From: JADDRA01 sp051005375
GTDB taxonomy: Bacteria > Actinomycetota > Acidimicrobiia > Acidimicrobiales > CADCSY01
Reading direction: 5' to 3'
Assembly (NCBI GenBank): GCA_051005375.1
Contig: JBPCJK010000203.1
Span: forward strand, 1-5,390
DNA length: 5,390 nucleotides
Positions 1 through 5,299 of this stretch are shown here, piece by piece. Position 1 is the first letter of the stretch, and every line of letters starts with the position of its first letter. A program made the position numbers and the translations under genes. Under the pieces are notes generated by a model, which saw nothing but the letters and a program-made list of their open reading frames with translations, made no database searches and had not been told where the DNA came from.

Positions 1-894
1 GTCGACGTCGAACCCTGGCCTGAGCCGATCACCGCCAAGAACGTGGCTGACGTCACCCTCAACCAGTCCTACATCGACTTCGACGACAACGACGACCGCG
101 TCGACTTCGTCGGCGATGTGGCCGAGACCGTCGCCGGCGCTTTCACCACCGCCGACCTCGGGAGCCCCAGCCGCATCTTCGACGCCCTCGGCCAGCCCGC
201 CCGGGGAGGGCACCTGGCGGCGTGGTTCACCCGTCCAGAAGAGCAGTCGCTGGTCGAACGGGTCGGCGTCGCCAGCCAACTGCGACCGGTGAAGGTGGAC
301 TCCCTGGCCGTGGTCAACCAAAACGCCGGGGGGAACAAGATCGACTACTACCTGCGCCGGAGCACCAGCTACGACGTAGAGCTCCGCCCCGACGGCGATC
401 GGCTCCAGGTCTCCGGACGCCTCCGGGTGGCCATGGAGAACCAGGCCCCGGCCGAGGGGCTGCCCTCTTACATCATCGGTCCCTACGACGCCCGGTTCCA
501 GGCCGGGGAAAACCGCACCTACGTCTCGATCTACACCCCCCTCGGCTTCACCGGCGCCACCTTTGACGGACAACCAGTGGCCCTGGAGGCCGAGGAGGAG
601 CTCGGCCGCAAGGTGTACTCGGCCTTCCTCAGCATCCCCGCCCGCTCCACCCGAACCCTGGAGATGGACCTCCAGGGCTCGGCCACCTTGCTGCCGGGGG
701 GATGGTACGAGCTCGACCTGCTCCACCAGCCTCTCCTCGTTCCTGGCCACGTCTCGGTGTCGATTGGGGTGGCTGACGGGTGGCGCATCGCCGAGGCCGA
801 GGGCGCAACGGTCGAGGGCGCCCATCGGGCGACCGTGAATCAGGGACTTGACCAGGACAAACGCGTCAGGATCAGGCTGGTTCCAAGCGGCTGA
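1..894 (+). CDS. DUF4012 domain-containing protein, C-terminal part (5' end outside window)
   Basis: The frame is open from base 1 to the TGA at 892-894, giving 297 residues, so the gene begins upstream; an internal GTG at 43 is not a credible start because the frame is open before it. The residues match the conserved C-terminal half of DUF4012 as I know it: a segment around residues 73-83 (HLAAWFTRPEE), then the hallmark VVNQNAGGNKIDYYLRRS at about residues 104-121, then a beta-rich region with an N-Q-A-P-A-E-G-L-P stretch and an SYIIGPYD segment. Family members are usually 550-650 residues, often with an N-terminal membrane segment, and occur in actinobacterial exopolysaccharide clusters; their biochemical role is not established. 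The C-terminal region is rich in acidic residues and ends in a beta-type domain without an anchor. A cell-surface polysaccharide role here is inference from family context and the nearby Wzc-like kinase. Confidence 0.85.
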   Translation, partial: VDVEPWPEPITAKNVADVTLNQSYIDFDDNDDRVDFVGDVAETVAGAFTTADLGSPSRIFDALGQPARGGHLAAWFTRPEEQSLVERVGVASQLRPVKVDSLAVVNQNAGGNKIDYYLRRSTSYDVELRPDGDRLQVSGRLRVAMENQAPAEGLPSYIIGPYDARFQAGENRTYVSIYTPLGFTGATFDGQPVALEAEEELGRKVYSAFLSIPARSTRTLEMDLQGSATLLPGGWYELDLLHQPLLVPGHVSVSIGVADGWRIAEAEGATVEGAHRATVNQGLDQDKRVRIRLVPSG

Positions 895-937
895 TCCGGG
901 CTGAAGAAAGATGCTCGCCAGAAACCGCGAAATAGGG

Positions 938-943
938 CATACT
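938..943 (+). promoter_or_regulatory. Possible -10 element for the LAxTG protein gene
   Basis: The hexamer CATACT matches the sigma-70 -10 consensus at four of six positions. A 17-bp spacer separates it from TCGCCA (915-920), which matches the -35 consensus at four of six. The 100-bp gap after the DUF4012 gene leaves room for a separate promoter, and a ribosome binding site follows before the ATG. An 8-bp palindrome GTTCGAAC (951-958) would sit at the expected transcription start. The match is weak, so read-through from the upstream gene remains possible. Confidence 0.3.
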
Positions 944-983
944 GTGACGAGTTCGAACGACCGGTGCTGCCGGCCACCACAAC

Positions 984-988
984 GGAGG
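984..988 (+). promoter_or_regulatory. Ribosome binding site deciding the start at 995
   Basis: GGAGG lies six bases before the ATG at 995-997. It selects that start over a longer in-frame extension beginning at 911, and the protein then starts with a proper signal peptide. Confidence 0.85.
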
Positions 989-994
989 TACCTA

Positions 995-1639
995 ATGATC
1001 CGCAAACTCGCCGTGGCTGCGGCGGCAGCAATGGTCCTCCTCGTGCCCGGCGTGGCCGGCGCCCAGGCGGTCCAGTACCCCCCGGCGACAACCAGCACAG
1101 GCACGGGCACCGGCACAGGTACGGGCACCGGCACAGGTACGGGCACCGGCGGTACGGGCACCGGTACAGGTACGGGCACCGGCGGTACGGGCACCGGTAC
1201 CAGTACGGGCACGGGCACGGGCACGGGCGGTACGGGCACGGGCACTGGTGGCACGGGCACCGCCACCGCTACCGGTGGCACCTCGAGCAGCAGCTCCACC
1301 AGCGGCGGCGCCACGGCAACCGCCACCGCCACGTCCACCGGCGGCACGTCCACCGGCGGCGCCTCGACCAGCACCTCAACCAGCGGCGGCGTGACCACCG
1401 GCGGTACCACCGGCGTCGTCACCGTCGTTCGCACCGTCGATCCCACAGCCCCGGCCGTGGCCGCCATCGCCCGGCCGGCAGGGGCCAGTGCCGCTTCTGG
1501 CCTGGCTCGGACCGGCGCTGAGAGCCTTCCGCTTGCGCAACTCGGAGTTGCTCTGGTGGTGGTCGGGTTCCTGCTCGCCCTGCTCGAACGCAACCGCCGG
1601 GCAGCTCGCACCACTCGGGAGCACCTCAACCTCGGTTGA
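995..1639 (+). CDS. Secreted Thr-Gly-repeat protein with LAxTG sortase motif, probably wall-anchored
   Basis: This 214-residue protein has every part of a sortase-anchored surface protein. Residues 1-23/25 form a signal peptide (basic MIRK start, Ala/Val/Leu core, AGA or AQA cleavage site). Residues 35-89 are an almost pure Thr-Gly repeat, followed by a Ser/Thr/Gly/Ala-rich stretch to about residue 142 and a Val/Pro/Ala-rich spacer. LARTG at 170-174 fits the LAxTG motif recognised by class E sortases of high-GC actinobacteria; it is followed by a hydrophobic segment (178-197) and a basic tail (ERNRRAARTTRE) typical of a stop-transfer signal. The start is fixed by GGAGG six bases upstream. It lies 100 bp after the DUF4012 gene in the same direction and ends before a strong hairpin terminator. 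The repeat has no predicted fold; it probably acts as an extended, perhaps glycosylated, stalk. The anchor is well supported; the biological role is unknown, and no sortase gene is seen in the window. Confidence 0.85.
   Translation: MIRKLAVAAAAAMVLLVPGVAGAQAVQYPPATTSTGTGTGTGTGTGTGTGTGGTGTGTGTGTGGTGTGTSTGTGTGTGGTGTGTGGTGTATATGGTSSSSSTSGGATATATATSTGGTSTGGASTSTSTSGGVTTGGTTGVVTVVRTVDPTAPAVAAIARPAGASAASGLARTGAESLPLAQLGVALVVVGFLLALLERNRRAARTTREHLNLG
1097..1261 (+). repeat. In-frame tandem repeat of 18- and 15-bp units encoding Thr-Gly
   Basis: The array is built from units starting ACGGGCACCGG. Units at 1103-1120 and 1121-1138 are identical 18-mers; 1139-1153 and 1172-1186 are identical 15-mers ending in GGCGGT; 1154-1171 and 1187-1204 are 18-base variants. 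The array then shifts to ACGGGC hexamers (1205-1231) and degenerates. All unit lengths are multiples of three, so unit gain or loss would keep the reading frame. The encoded peptide alternates TG with occasional GG. Confidence 0.9.
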
Positions 1640-1661
1640 GCGTCCCCCGGCACGATCCACG

Positions 1662-1696
1662 ACGGCCCCGAGACCCGATCGGTCTGGGGGCCGTTT
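1662..1696 (+). terminator. Rho-independent terminator after the LAxTG protein gene
   Basis: Arms 1662-1675 and 1681-1694 pair over 14 positions with a single G-G mismatch (1670/1686), around a five-base loop CGATC. The stem is GC-rich and the 3' side runs into TTT (1694-1696). It starts 22 bases after the stop codon at 1639. The short T tract is common in high-GC actinobacteria. Confidence 0.8.
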
Positions 1697-1716
1697 CGCG
1701 TCTCGTCAGTTGTCGC

Positions 1717-1908
1717 GACCCCCTCGGCGAGATCGTCGAATCCGCTCTGCAGCGTGAGCTCTTCTCCGACGCCATCAAGCGTCCGGAGCGCCCACCCGTA
1801 CCGGTGTTCAGAGTGGCCACAGGGCCACGTCCAGGGCACGATCTCAGCTCCAGTCAAGCGCTCCACGAGGCCCTCGACGAGGGCGTCGAGCTCGACCGCC
1901 GTCGGTGA
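1717..1908 (+). pseudogene. VapB-type antitoxin remnant (C-terminal part)
   Basis: From 1717 the frame reads DPLGEIVESALQREL, which resembles the second helix of a ribbon-helix-helix DNA-binding domain. Then comes a linker with VPVFRVATG, and then RPGHDLSSSQALHEALDEG, which resembles the toxin-binding tail of VapB antitoxins of the GxxPGxDLxxxxAL type. The frame ends at the TGA at 1906-1908. No plausible start or N-terminal beta strand precedes it: the frame upstream passes through the terminator hairpin of the neighbouring gene, so the first part of the DNA-binding domain appears lost. Assignment rests on remembered family patterns, not a search. A short intact protein from a non-obvious start is possible but unlikely. 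Confidence 0.6.
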
Positions 1909-2023
1909 CCTGGTACCCGGTGCGGCGATTGCTGCCATCGCCCTCGAGCACAACTGCAAGGTGGCCACGCTCGACCGCGACTTCGCTCGGTTCTCCTCGA
2001 TCCGCCATCTCCGCCCCGGCTGA
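1901..2023 (+). pseudogene. VapC-type PIN-domain toxin remnant (last ~40 residues)
   Basis: The frame from 1901 reads VGDLVPGAAIAAIALEH, then NCKVATLDRDFARFSSIRHL, ending at TGA 2021-2023. This is the typical end of VapC toxins: an L-V-x-D-A-x-x-A-A-x-A-x-E-H helix, then the T-x-D-x-D-F-x-R-F motif and a final strand. The Asp expected after Val-Pro is Gly here (VPG), so even this surviving part lacks one of the metal-binding acids. The first two-thirds of the PIN domain, with the other acids, is missing: the toxin tail overlaps the antitoxin stop codon. This is best explained by an internal deletion joining the end of vapB to the end of vapC. No ribonuclease activity is expected. Confidence 0.75.
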
Positions 2024-2058
2024 GCTTTACTACTACGTTCGCCGGGCTCTCCAGACTC

Positions 2059-3846
2059 CTATTTGCGCCCTCGTACCGGGCCGGCCTGCGCCGGCCCACC
2101 CTTGACCGGGGAGCCGACGAAGCTGTCTGGACGCGAGGCTGCGGCCTTTTCGCTTGATCCGTTCTTCTTGCCGTTCCTCTTGCCGTTGCCCGTGGCCCGG
2201 GCCCTGTTCTCGGGCCGCCCAGGTTCCTGCTCTTGGACGTAGCCGTAGCCGTACCCGTAGCCGTAAAGGTCATCTGCGTCGACCCCGTTCAGCACAGAGC
2301 CGATCAGCGGGGCGTCGACCTGGCGCAGGAGCTCGACCGCCCGCTGGTACTCCTTGCGCGTCGTGCGTCCTGCGGTGCCCACCAGGATGGTTGCGTCGAC
2401 CATGCCGGACAGGACGATCCCATCGGTTACCGGCAGGACGGGTGGGCTGTCGACCAGCACCACGTCACACTCCGACTTGAGGGCGGCCAAAACCTCACCG
2501 GTCCGCCGGGAGGCCAGGAGCTCCGACGGGTTGGGGGGCGGTGGTCCCGATGCCAGCAGGGCCAGGCGACCCTGACCGCGGATCGACTGCAGCGCCGCCG
2601 ACAGGGGTATCTCGCCCAACAACACCGAAGTGAACCCCGTGGTGTTGGCCAGACCGAAGAACTCGTGTATGCGGGGTCGACGAAGGTCGCAGCACACCAC
2701 GATGACCCGTTGACCGGAATTGGCCAGGGCGACCCCCAGGTTGGCCAGCGTGGTGGTCTTGCCCTCCGAGGCGTTGGGACTGGTCAGCTGCATGACCTGC
2801 ACGGGGTGATCGAGGCCGATGAACTGAACTGACGTGCGCAGCGAGCGGTAGGCCTCGGCGGCAGGAGAGGTGGGCTCGGTCACCGACACCACCTGGGGGG
2901 TGCTCCTGTCCTTCCAGCTCGCCACCGACGGGATGAGGGCAAGGGCGTTGAGGCCAGCCGTGGCTCGCTCCAGATCGTCCTTGTTCTTGACGGTGTCGTC
3001 GAGGTACTCCCGTAGGAAGGCCAGGCCCACCCCGAGCATGAGGCCGACCACCACGGCGAGCATGCCGTTGCGGACCGGAGTGGGCCGCACCGGAGACACG
3101 GGTTCCACGGCCCGCGACACCAGCTGCGCCCCCCCGGTCTGGGTCAGGTTCCCGGCAAGCTGGAGCCGATCCAGTTGTTGGGCGTAGGTGGCCCGTTGGG
3201 CCTGCAGCGCCTGCTGGCGGGCGGCGACGTCCTGCTCCGCCCGCGCCCGTTGGGCCTGGAGCGCCTGACGTTGGGCGGCGTCATTCGCCGCCGCGATCTG
3301 GGCGTCGATGGCGGTGAGCGGCTGTTCGAGCTCCGTCAGTTGCGGATCGATCTCGTCGACCTTGGCCTGGACCTGTTGGCTGGCGGCCAGCAGGTCGTCG
3401 ATCAGCTGCTGACGCCGGGTGGCGATGTAGGTCTCGGCGTAGGTGTTGGCGATCTGCACAGCCTCGGCCGGCTTGGTGCTCTCGGCCGTGAGGCGCACCA
3501 CGTCGGTCGTCCCCACACCTTGGATGGCGACGGCCGCCGGCCTGCCCAGCTTCTCGGCCACCGCATCGCGCACCGAACGCGACTTCATAACCTCGATCTC
3601 CGTCTGCACACGCGAGGCAGAGGCGACGACCACCCGGGAGGTGTCAGGGGTGAAGATCTCCTCGGACGACCGGGACCGAAGCAGGACCTCAGCCGTGGAT
3701 TGGTACACCGGGGTCTGGAGGTACGAGACGGTCAGGGCCACGCCGACGACGACCACCACGGCGAGGAGGATGTTGCCCTTTCGCCGGCGCAGGACGGCCA
3801 GGTACTGGCGCAGCTCGAACTCACCAGAATCGCTCTGGGGGATCAC
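2059..3846 (-). CDS. Wzc-like polysaccharide biosynthesis tyrosine autokinase (Wzz domain fused to BY-kinase)
   Basis: This 595-residue membrane protein joins a chain-length/export regulator to a bacterial tyrosine kinase in one chain. The N-terminal ELRQYLAVLRRRK segment and first membrane helix (about 26-43) are followed by a periplasm-side/extracytoplasmic Wzz-type region with a long Gln/Ala-rich coiled coil, then a second membrane helix (about 262-279). The cytoplasmic kinase shows the oligomerisation motif EX2RX2R (E331, R334, R337), Walker A with GKT (K363), Walker A' ending CCDLRRPR (D387) and Walker B VVLVDSPP (D466). The tail has five alternating tyrosines (528, 530, 532, 534, 536), the probable autophosphorylation cluster, then about 59 residues rich in Lys, Arg, Asn and Gly. 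The first Asp of the usual D-x-D in Walker A' is Cys385. The GTG at 3846 is chosen because the protein then begins just before the family N-terminus; no ribosome binding site precedes it and a -10-like element sits seven bases upstream. The open frame continues to 4344 but without family sequence. Confidence 0.92.
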   Translation of the reverse strand: MIPQSDSGEFELRQYLAVLRRRKGNILLAVVVVVGVALTVSYLQTPVYQSTAEVLLRSRSSEEIFTPDTSRVVVASASRVQTEIEVMKSRSVRDAVAEKLGRPAAVAIQGVGTTDVVRLTAESTKPAEAVQIANTYAETYIATRRQQLIDDLLAASQQVQAKVDEIDPQLTELEQPLTAIDAQIAAANDAAQRQALQAQRARAEQDVAARQQALQAQRATYAQQLDRLQLAGNLTQTGGAQLVSRAVEPVSPVRPTPVRNGMLAVVVGLMLGVGLAFLREYLDDTVKNKDDLERATAGLNALALIPSVASWKDRSTPQVVSVTEPTSPAAEAYRSLRTSVQFIGLDHPVQVMQLTSPNASEGKTTTLANLGVALANSGQRVIVVCCDLRRPRIHEFFGLANTTGFTSVLLGEIPLSAALQSIRGQGRLALLASGPPPPNPSELLASRRTGEVLAALKSECDVVLVDSPPVLPVTDGIVLSGMVDATILVGTAGRTTRKEYQRAVELLRQVDAPLIGSVLNGVDADDLYGYGYGYGYVQEQEPGRPENRARATGNGKRNGKKNGSSEKAAASRPDSFVGSPVKGGPAQAGPVRGRK

Positions 3847-3853
3847 CGGATGC

Positions 3854-3859
3854 AGCGTA
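3854..3859 (-). promoter_or_regulatory. -10 element of a probable leaderless promoter for the Wzc-like kinase
   Basis: Read on the - strand, TACGCT fits the actinobacterial TAnnnT -10 pattern. Seven bases (GCATCCG) separate it from the GTG start at 3846, so transcription would begin at or next to the start codon. No Shine-Dalgarno sequence precedes the GTG, which agrees with leaderless translation. No convincing -35 is visible. Confidence 0.5.
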
Positions 3860-3929
3860 GTGGGATGGCGTTGCCCGTAGCCGCCGCCACCCTCGCTAGC
3901 TTCTGTCGGCCCCGCCCGAACGTGTCCTC

Positions 3930-3935
3930 TATCAT
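3930..3935 (+). promoter_or_regulatory. -10 element of a probable leaderless promoter for the cysteine-rich protein gene
   Basis: TATCAT matches TATAAT at five of six positions. Seven bases separate it from the ATG at 3943, the same geometry as the divergent kinase promoter. No ribosome binding site precedes either ATG 3934 or ATG 3943. The hexamer overlaps the ATG at 3934, which argues for the start at 3943. No clear -35 is visible. Confidence 0.55.
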
Positions 3936-3942
3936 GACCCGG

Positions 3943-4467
3943 ATGGGATGGTGTCACGAGTTCGGGGTTGAGGTCGAACCCCGGTGCGGCCACCCCATGA
4001 CTGCCGGAACCACGTCGTGCTCCTGTGACCAGTGCGGCGCCGTTTGCACGGGACGTTTCGAGGGAGGTTGCGAAGCGGTCTGGCGACGGGGCCCCCGGCG
4101 CAACGCCCCCACCCGGCCCGCCATCACCGCCTCGTCGACCCGCAACCAACCAGCGCTCAGCGCCATGGTGCACGCCAACGGTGTGCACGCCATCGACGTG
4201 GTTGCCCCCTCGACGATCACCGATCCGGGACTGGCGTCCGGGTTTGAGGCGGCGGAGAGGACCAGACACCTCCAAGCGGCGCTGGCCCGCCTGAGCGAGC
4301 AGGTCGCCCAGCAAGTGCAACGCCAGGCCACAACCGAGCGCCATCTGGCCGACTTGGGCAAGGTGCTCGGGCAGCTCGGCTTCGAGGTCGACGAGCGGTT
4401 GGCTCTGGTCGAGCAGATCGTCGACAAGATGACCGCCCCGACAGAGGACCAGCGCTTCTCAGGATGA
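3943..4467 (+). CDS. Cysteine-rich, coiled-coil protein of unknown function
   Basis: I do not recognise this 174-residue protein as a named family. The first 47 residues hold seven cysteines (4, 15, 26, 28, 31, 35, 43) and two histidines (5, 17), including CHEF, RCGHP and CSCDQCGAVC, that is C-x-C-x2-C-x3-C. This looks like a small metal-binding, zinc-ribbon-like module, though disulfide or iron-sulfur use cannot be excluded. Residues 48-100 are Pro/Thr/Ala-rich and basic at first. Residues 101-163 are a probable long helix/coiled coil with regular Leu/Val spacing (HLQAALARLSEQV, then HLADLGKVLGQL). There is no signal peptide or membrane segment, so it is probably cytoplasmic. The start at 3943 is preferred over ATG 3934 because of the -10 element seven bases before it; the frame is open further upstream, antisense to the kinase gene. 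It is divergent from the kinase, and a shared regulatory region hints at a linked role, perhaps as partner or regulator. That is inference. Confidence 0.7.
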   Translation: MGWCHEFGVEVEPRCGHPMTAGTTSCSCDQCGAVCTGRFEGGCEAVWRRGPRRNAPTRPAITASSTRNQPALSAMVHANGVHAIDVVAPSTITDPGLASGFEAAERTRHLQAALARLSEQVAQQVQRQATTERHLADLGKVLGQLGFEVDERLALVEQIVDKMTAPTEDQRFSG

Positions 4468-4954
4468 TGCTGGGGGCGATCAGACCCCACGCTGCGCGCC
4501 GTGTCCGACCGTTCACCACGGCTCCACGGGCGGGTGAGCATGAGCACCACCAGGCCAAGATCAGTGCGGCACCGCCGAGGGCGAGGGGCAGGCGCCCGGA
4601 TCCTCCTGAGCCGGAGCTCGCCTCGACCGGGCCGGCTGATGTTGCCGGCGCCTCGGGAAAGGTGACGTTGGCCGACGCATCCCTCTCCGTCATGCCCGAG
4701 CGAAGCACGATGTGGGCGTCCCAGGGACCCCTGGGGATCGCCGGATCGAGCGTCACCAGAACAGACTCGGCCTGTCCCAGGCCCAGCGTCGTACCGAGCT
4801 TGGCTGGGAACGGACCAGCGGAGAGCCCGCCAGGTCCGTTGGTAAGCTGCAACTCGCCGCTGAGGTCGACGGCCCGCCCTCCTGTGTTGCGGACGGTGGC
4901 GGCCAGCACGGGGCTGCCATCGGTTGCGCGCCTTGCCTCGAGGGCGGAGATCAC
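4460..4954 (-). pseudogene. Truncated and frameshifted membrane-anchored surface protein
   Basis: From GTG 4954 the frame gives a beta-sandwich-like segment (PVLAATVRNTGGRAVDLSGE, then GLSAGPFPAKLGTTL, then GPWDAHIVLRSGMTER and an ANVTFP end) resembling the last extracellular domain of large actinobacterial secreted proteins (DUF916/COG1470-like; my recognition of the family is approximate). A Ser/Gly linker and LPLALGGAALIL follow. The hydrophobic helix then breaks into WWCSCSPARG; one frame over it continues naturally as LGLVVLMLTRPWSRGER, so a one-base loss near 4559 has split the membrane segment from its basic tail. The N-terminal signal peptide and earlier domains are missing: a TGA lies in frame shortly before the GTG, next to the mazF-like stop codon. 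The start is 18 bp after that stop. No clear end exists, so the left boundary is approximate. A sequencing error could explain the frameshift but not the missing N-terminus. Confidence 0.6.
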
Positions 4955-4972
4955 CCCGAGCAGTACGACGGT

Positions 4973-5299
4973 TCACCGTTGAGGACAATCCATGGCGGTG
5001 GAGGCAGCGGCGCAGATCTGCTGCATGGTGGCGGGCGCAGCCTTTCCCACTCGCCGCACGAGGCTGCTCCGTGGGACCAACTGGAGGTTGTCCAGGTTCA
5101 CCACCGAGCGCCTGCGTACACCGTCGGCCGAGCTCAACTCGACCTCAGTGGACAGGCCCCGCACGGTCGACGTGACCGGTCCGACGATCACCGAGTGGAG
5201 CACGCTCCCCATCGGATCTCGTGTGAGCACCACGACCGGCCTTCGCTTGTCGAGCTCCGCCAACCAGATCTCCGCCCGCCGGGGCGCTGGCGGTGTCAC
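4973..5299 (-). CDS. MazF/PemK-type mRNA interferase toxin
   Basis: This 108-residue protein matches the MazF/PemK family, ribosome-independent endoribonucleases that cut mRNA and are held inactive by a partner antitoxin. It shows RRAEIWLAELD at 7-17, RPVVVLTRD at 20-28, the core GPVTSTVRGL at 40-49 containing the conserved Thr-Ser, and the signature SVVNLDNLQLVP at 65-76, followed by a C-terminal helix. Length and motif order are complete, so it looks functional. The GTG at 5299 overlaps the antitoxin stop codon in a GTGA, which indicates translational coupling; an in-frame GTG at 5311 (four bases after GGGAGG, 5321-5316) is an alternative that adds four residues. The antitoxin lies immediately upstream in the same operon. 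Downstream, after 18 bp, is a broken surface-protein gene unrelated to toxin function. Confidence 0.92.
   Translation of the reverse strand: MTPPAPRRAEIWLAELDKRRPVVVLTRDPMGSVLHSVIVGPVTSTVRGLSTEVELSSADGVRRRSVVNLDNLQLVPRSSLVRRVGKAAPATMQQICAAASTAMDCPQR

Noticed and set aside
951..958. GTTCGAAC palindrome as a LexA (SOS) box
   Set aside because: The actinobacterial box is GAAC-N4-GTTC with the opposite arrangement of half sites; an isolated 8-bp palindrome is expected by chance in GC-rich DNA.
911..994. Earlier start for the LAxTG protein at 911
   Set aside because: It would put 28 residues ahead of the signal peptide and ignore the GGAGG site six bases before ATG 995.
1097..1261. CRISPR-like array
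   Set aside because: Units are only 15-18 bp, contiguous without spacers, and in frame within a protein gene.
1905..2105. Short + strand frame starting at the GTG overlapping the vapB stop
   Set aside because: The start position suits a vapC gene, but this frame has no PIN-like sequence; the PIN tail is in the frame beginning at 1901.
3175..3942. Long + strand open frame running into the cysteine-rich gene (430 residues in total)
   Set aside because: It is antisense to the Wzc-like kinase, whose motifs are unmistakable. The Gly/Leu/Arg-rich translation is typical of a GC-rich shadow; only the part after 3943 looks coding.
3847..4344. N-terminal extension of the kinase frame up to 4344 on the - strand
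   Set aside because: The extension has no family similarity, overlaps the cysteine-rich gene, and is explained by absence of stop codons in GC-rich DNA. The GTG at 3846 starts right before the conserved N-terminus.
4469..4495. Hairpin GCTGGGG/CCCCACGC between the convergent cysteine-rich gene and the surface remnant
   Set aside because: Only about six pairs with a bulge and no T tract on either strand; too weak to call a terminator.
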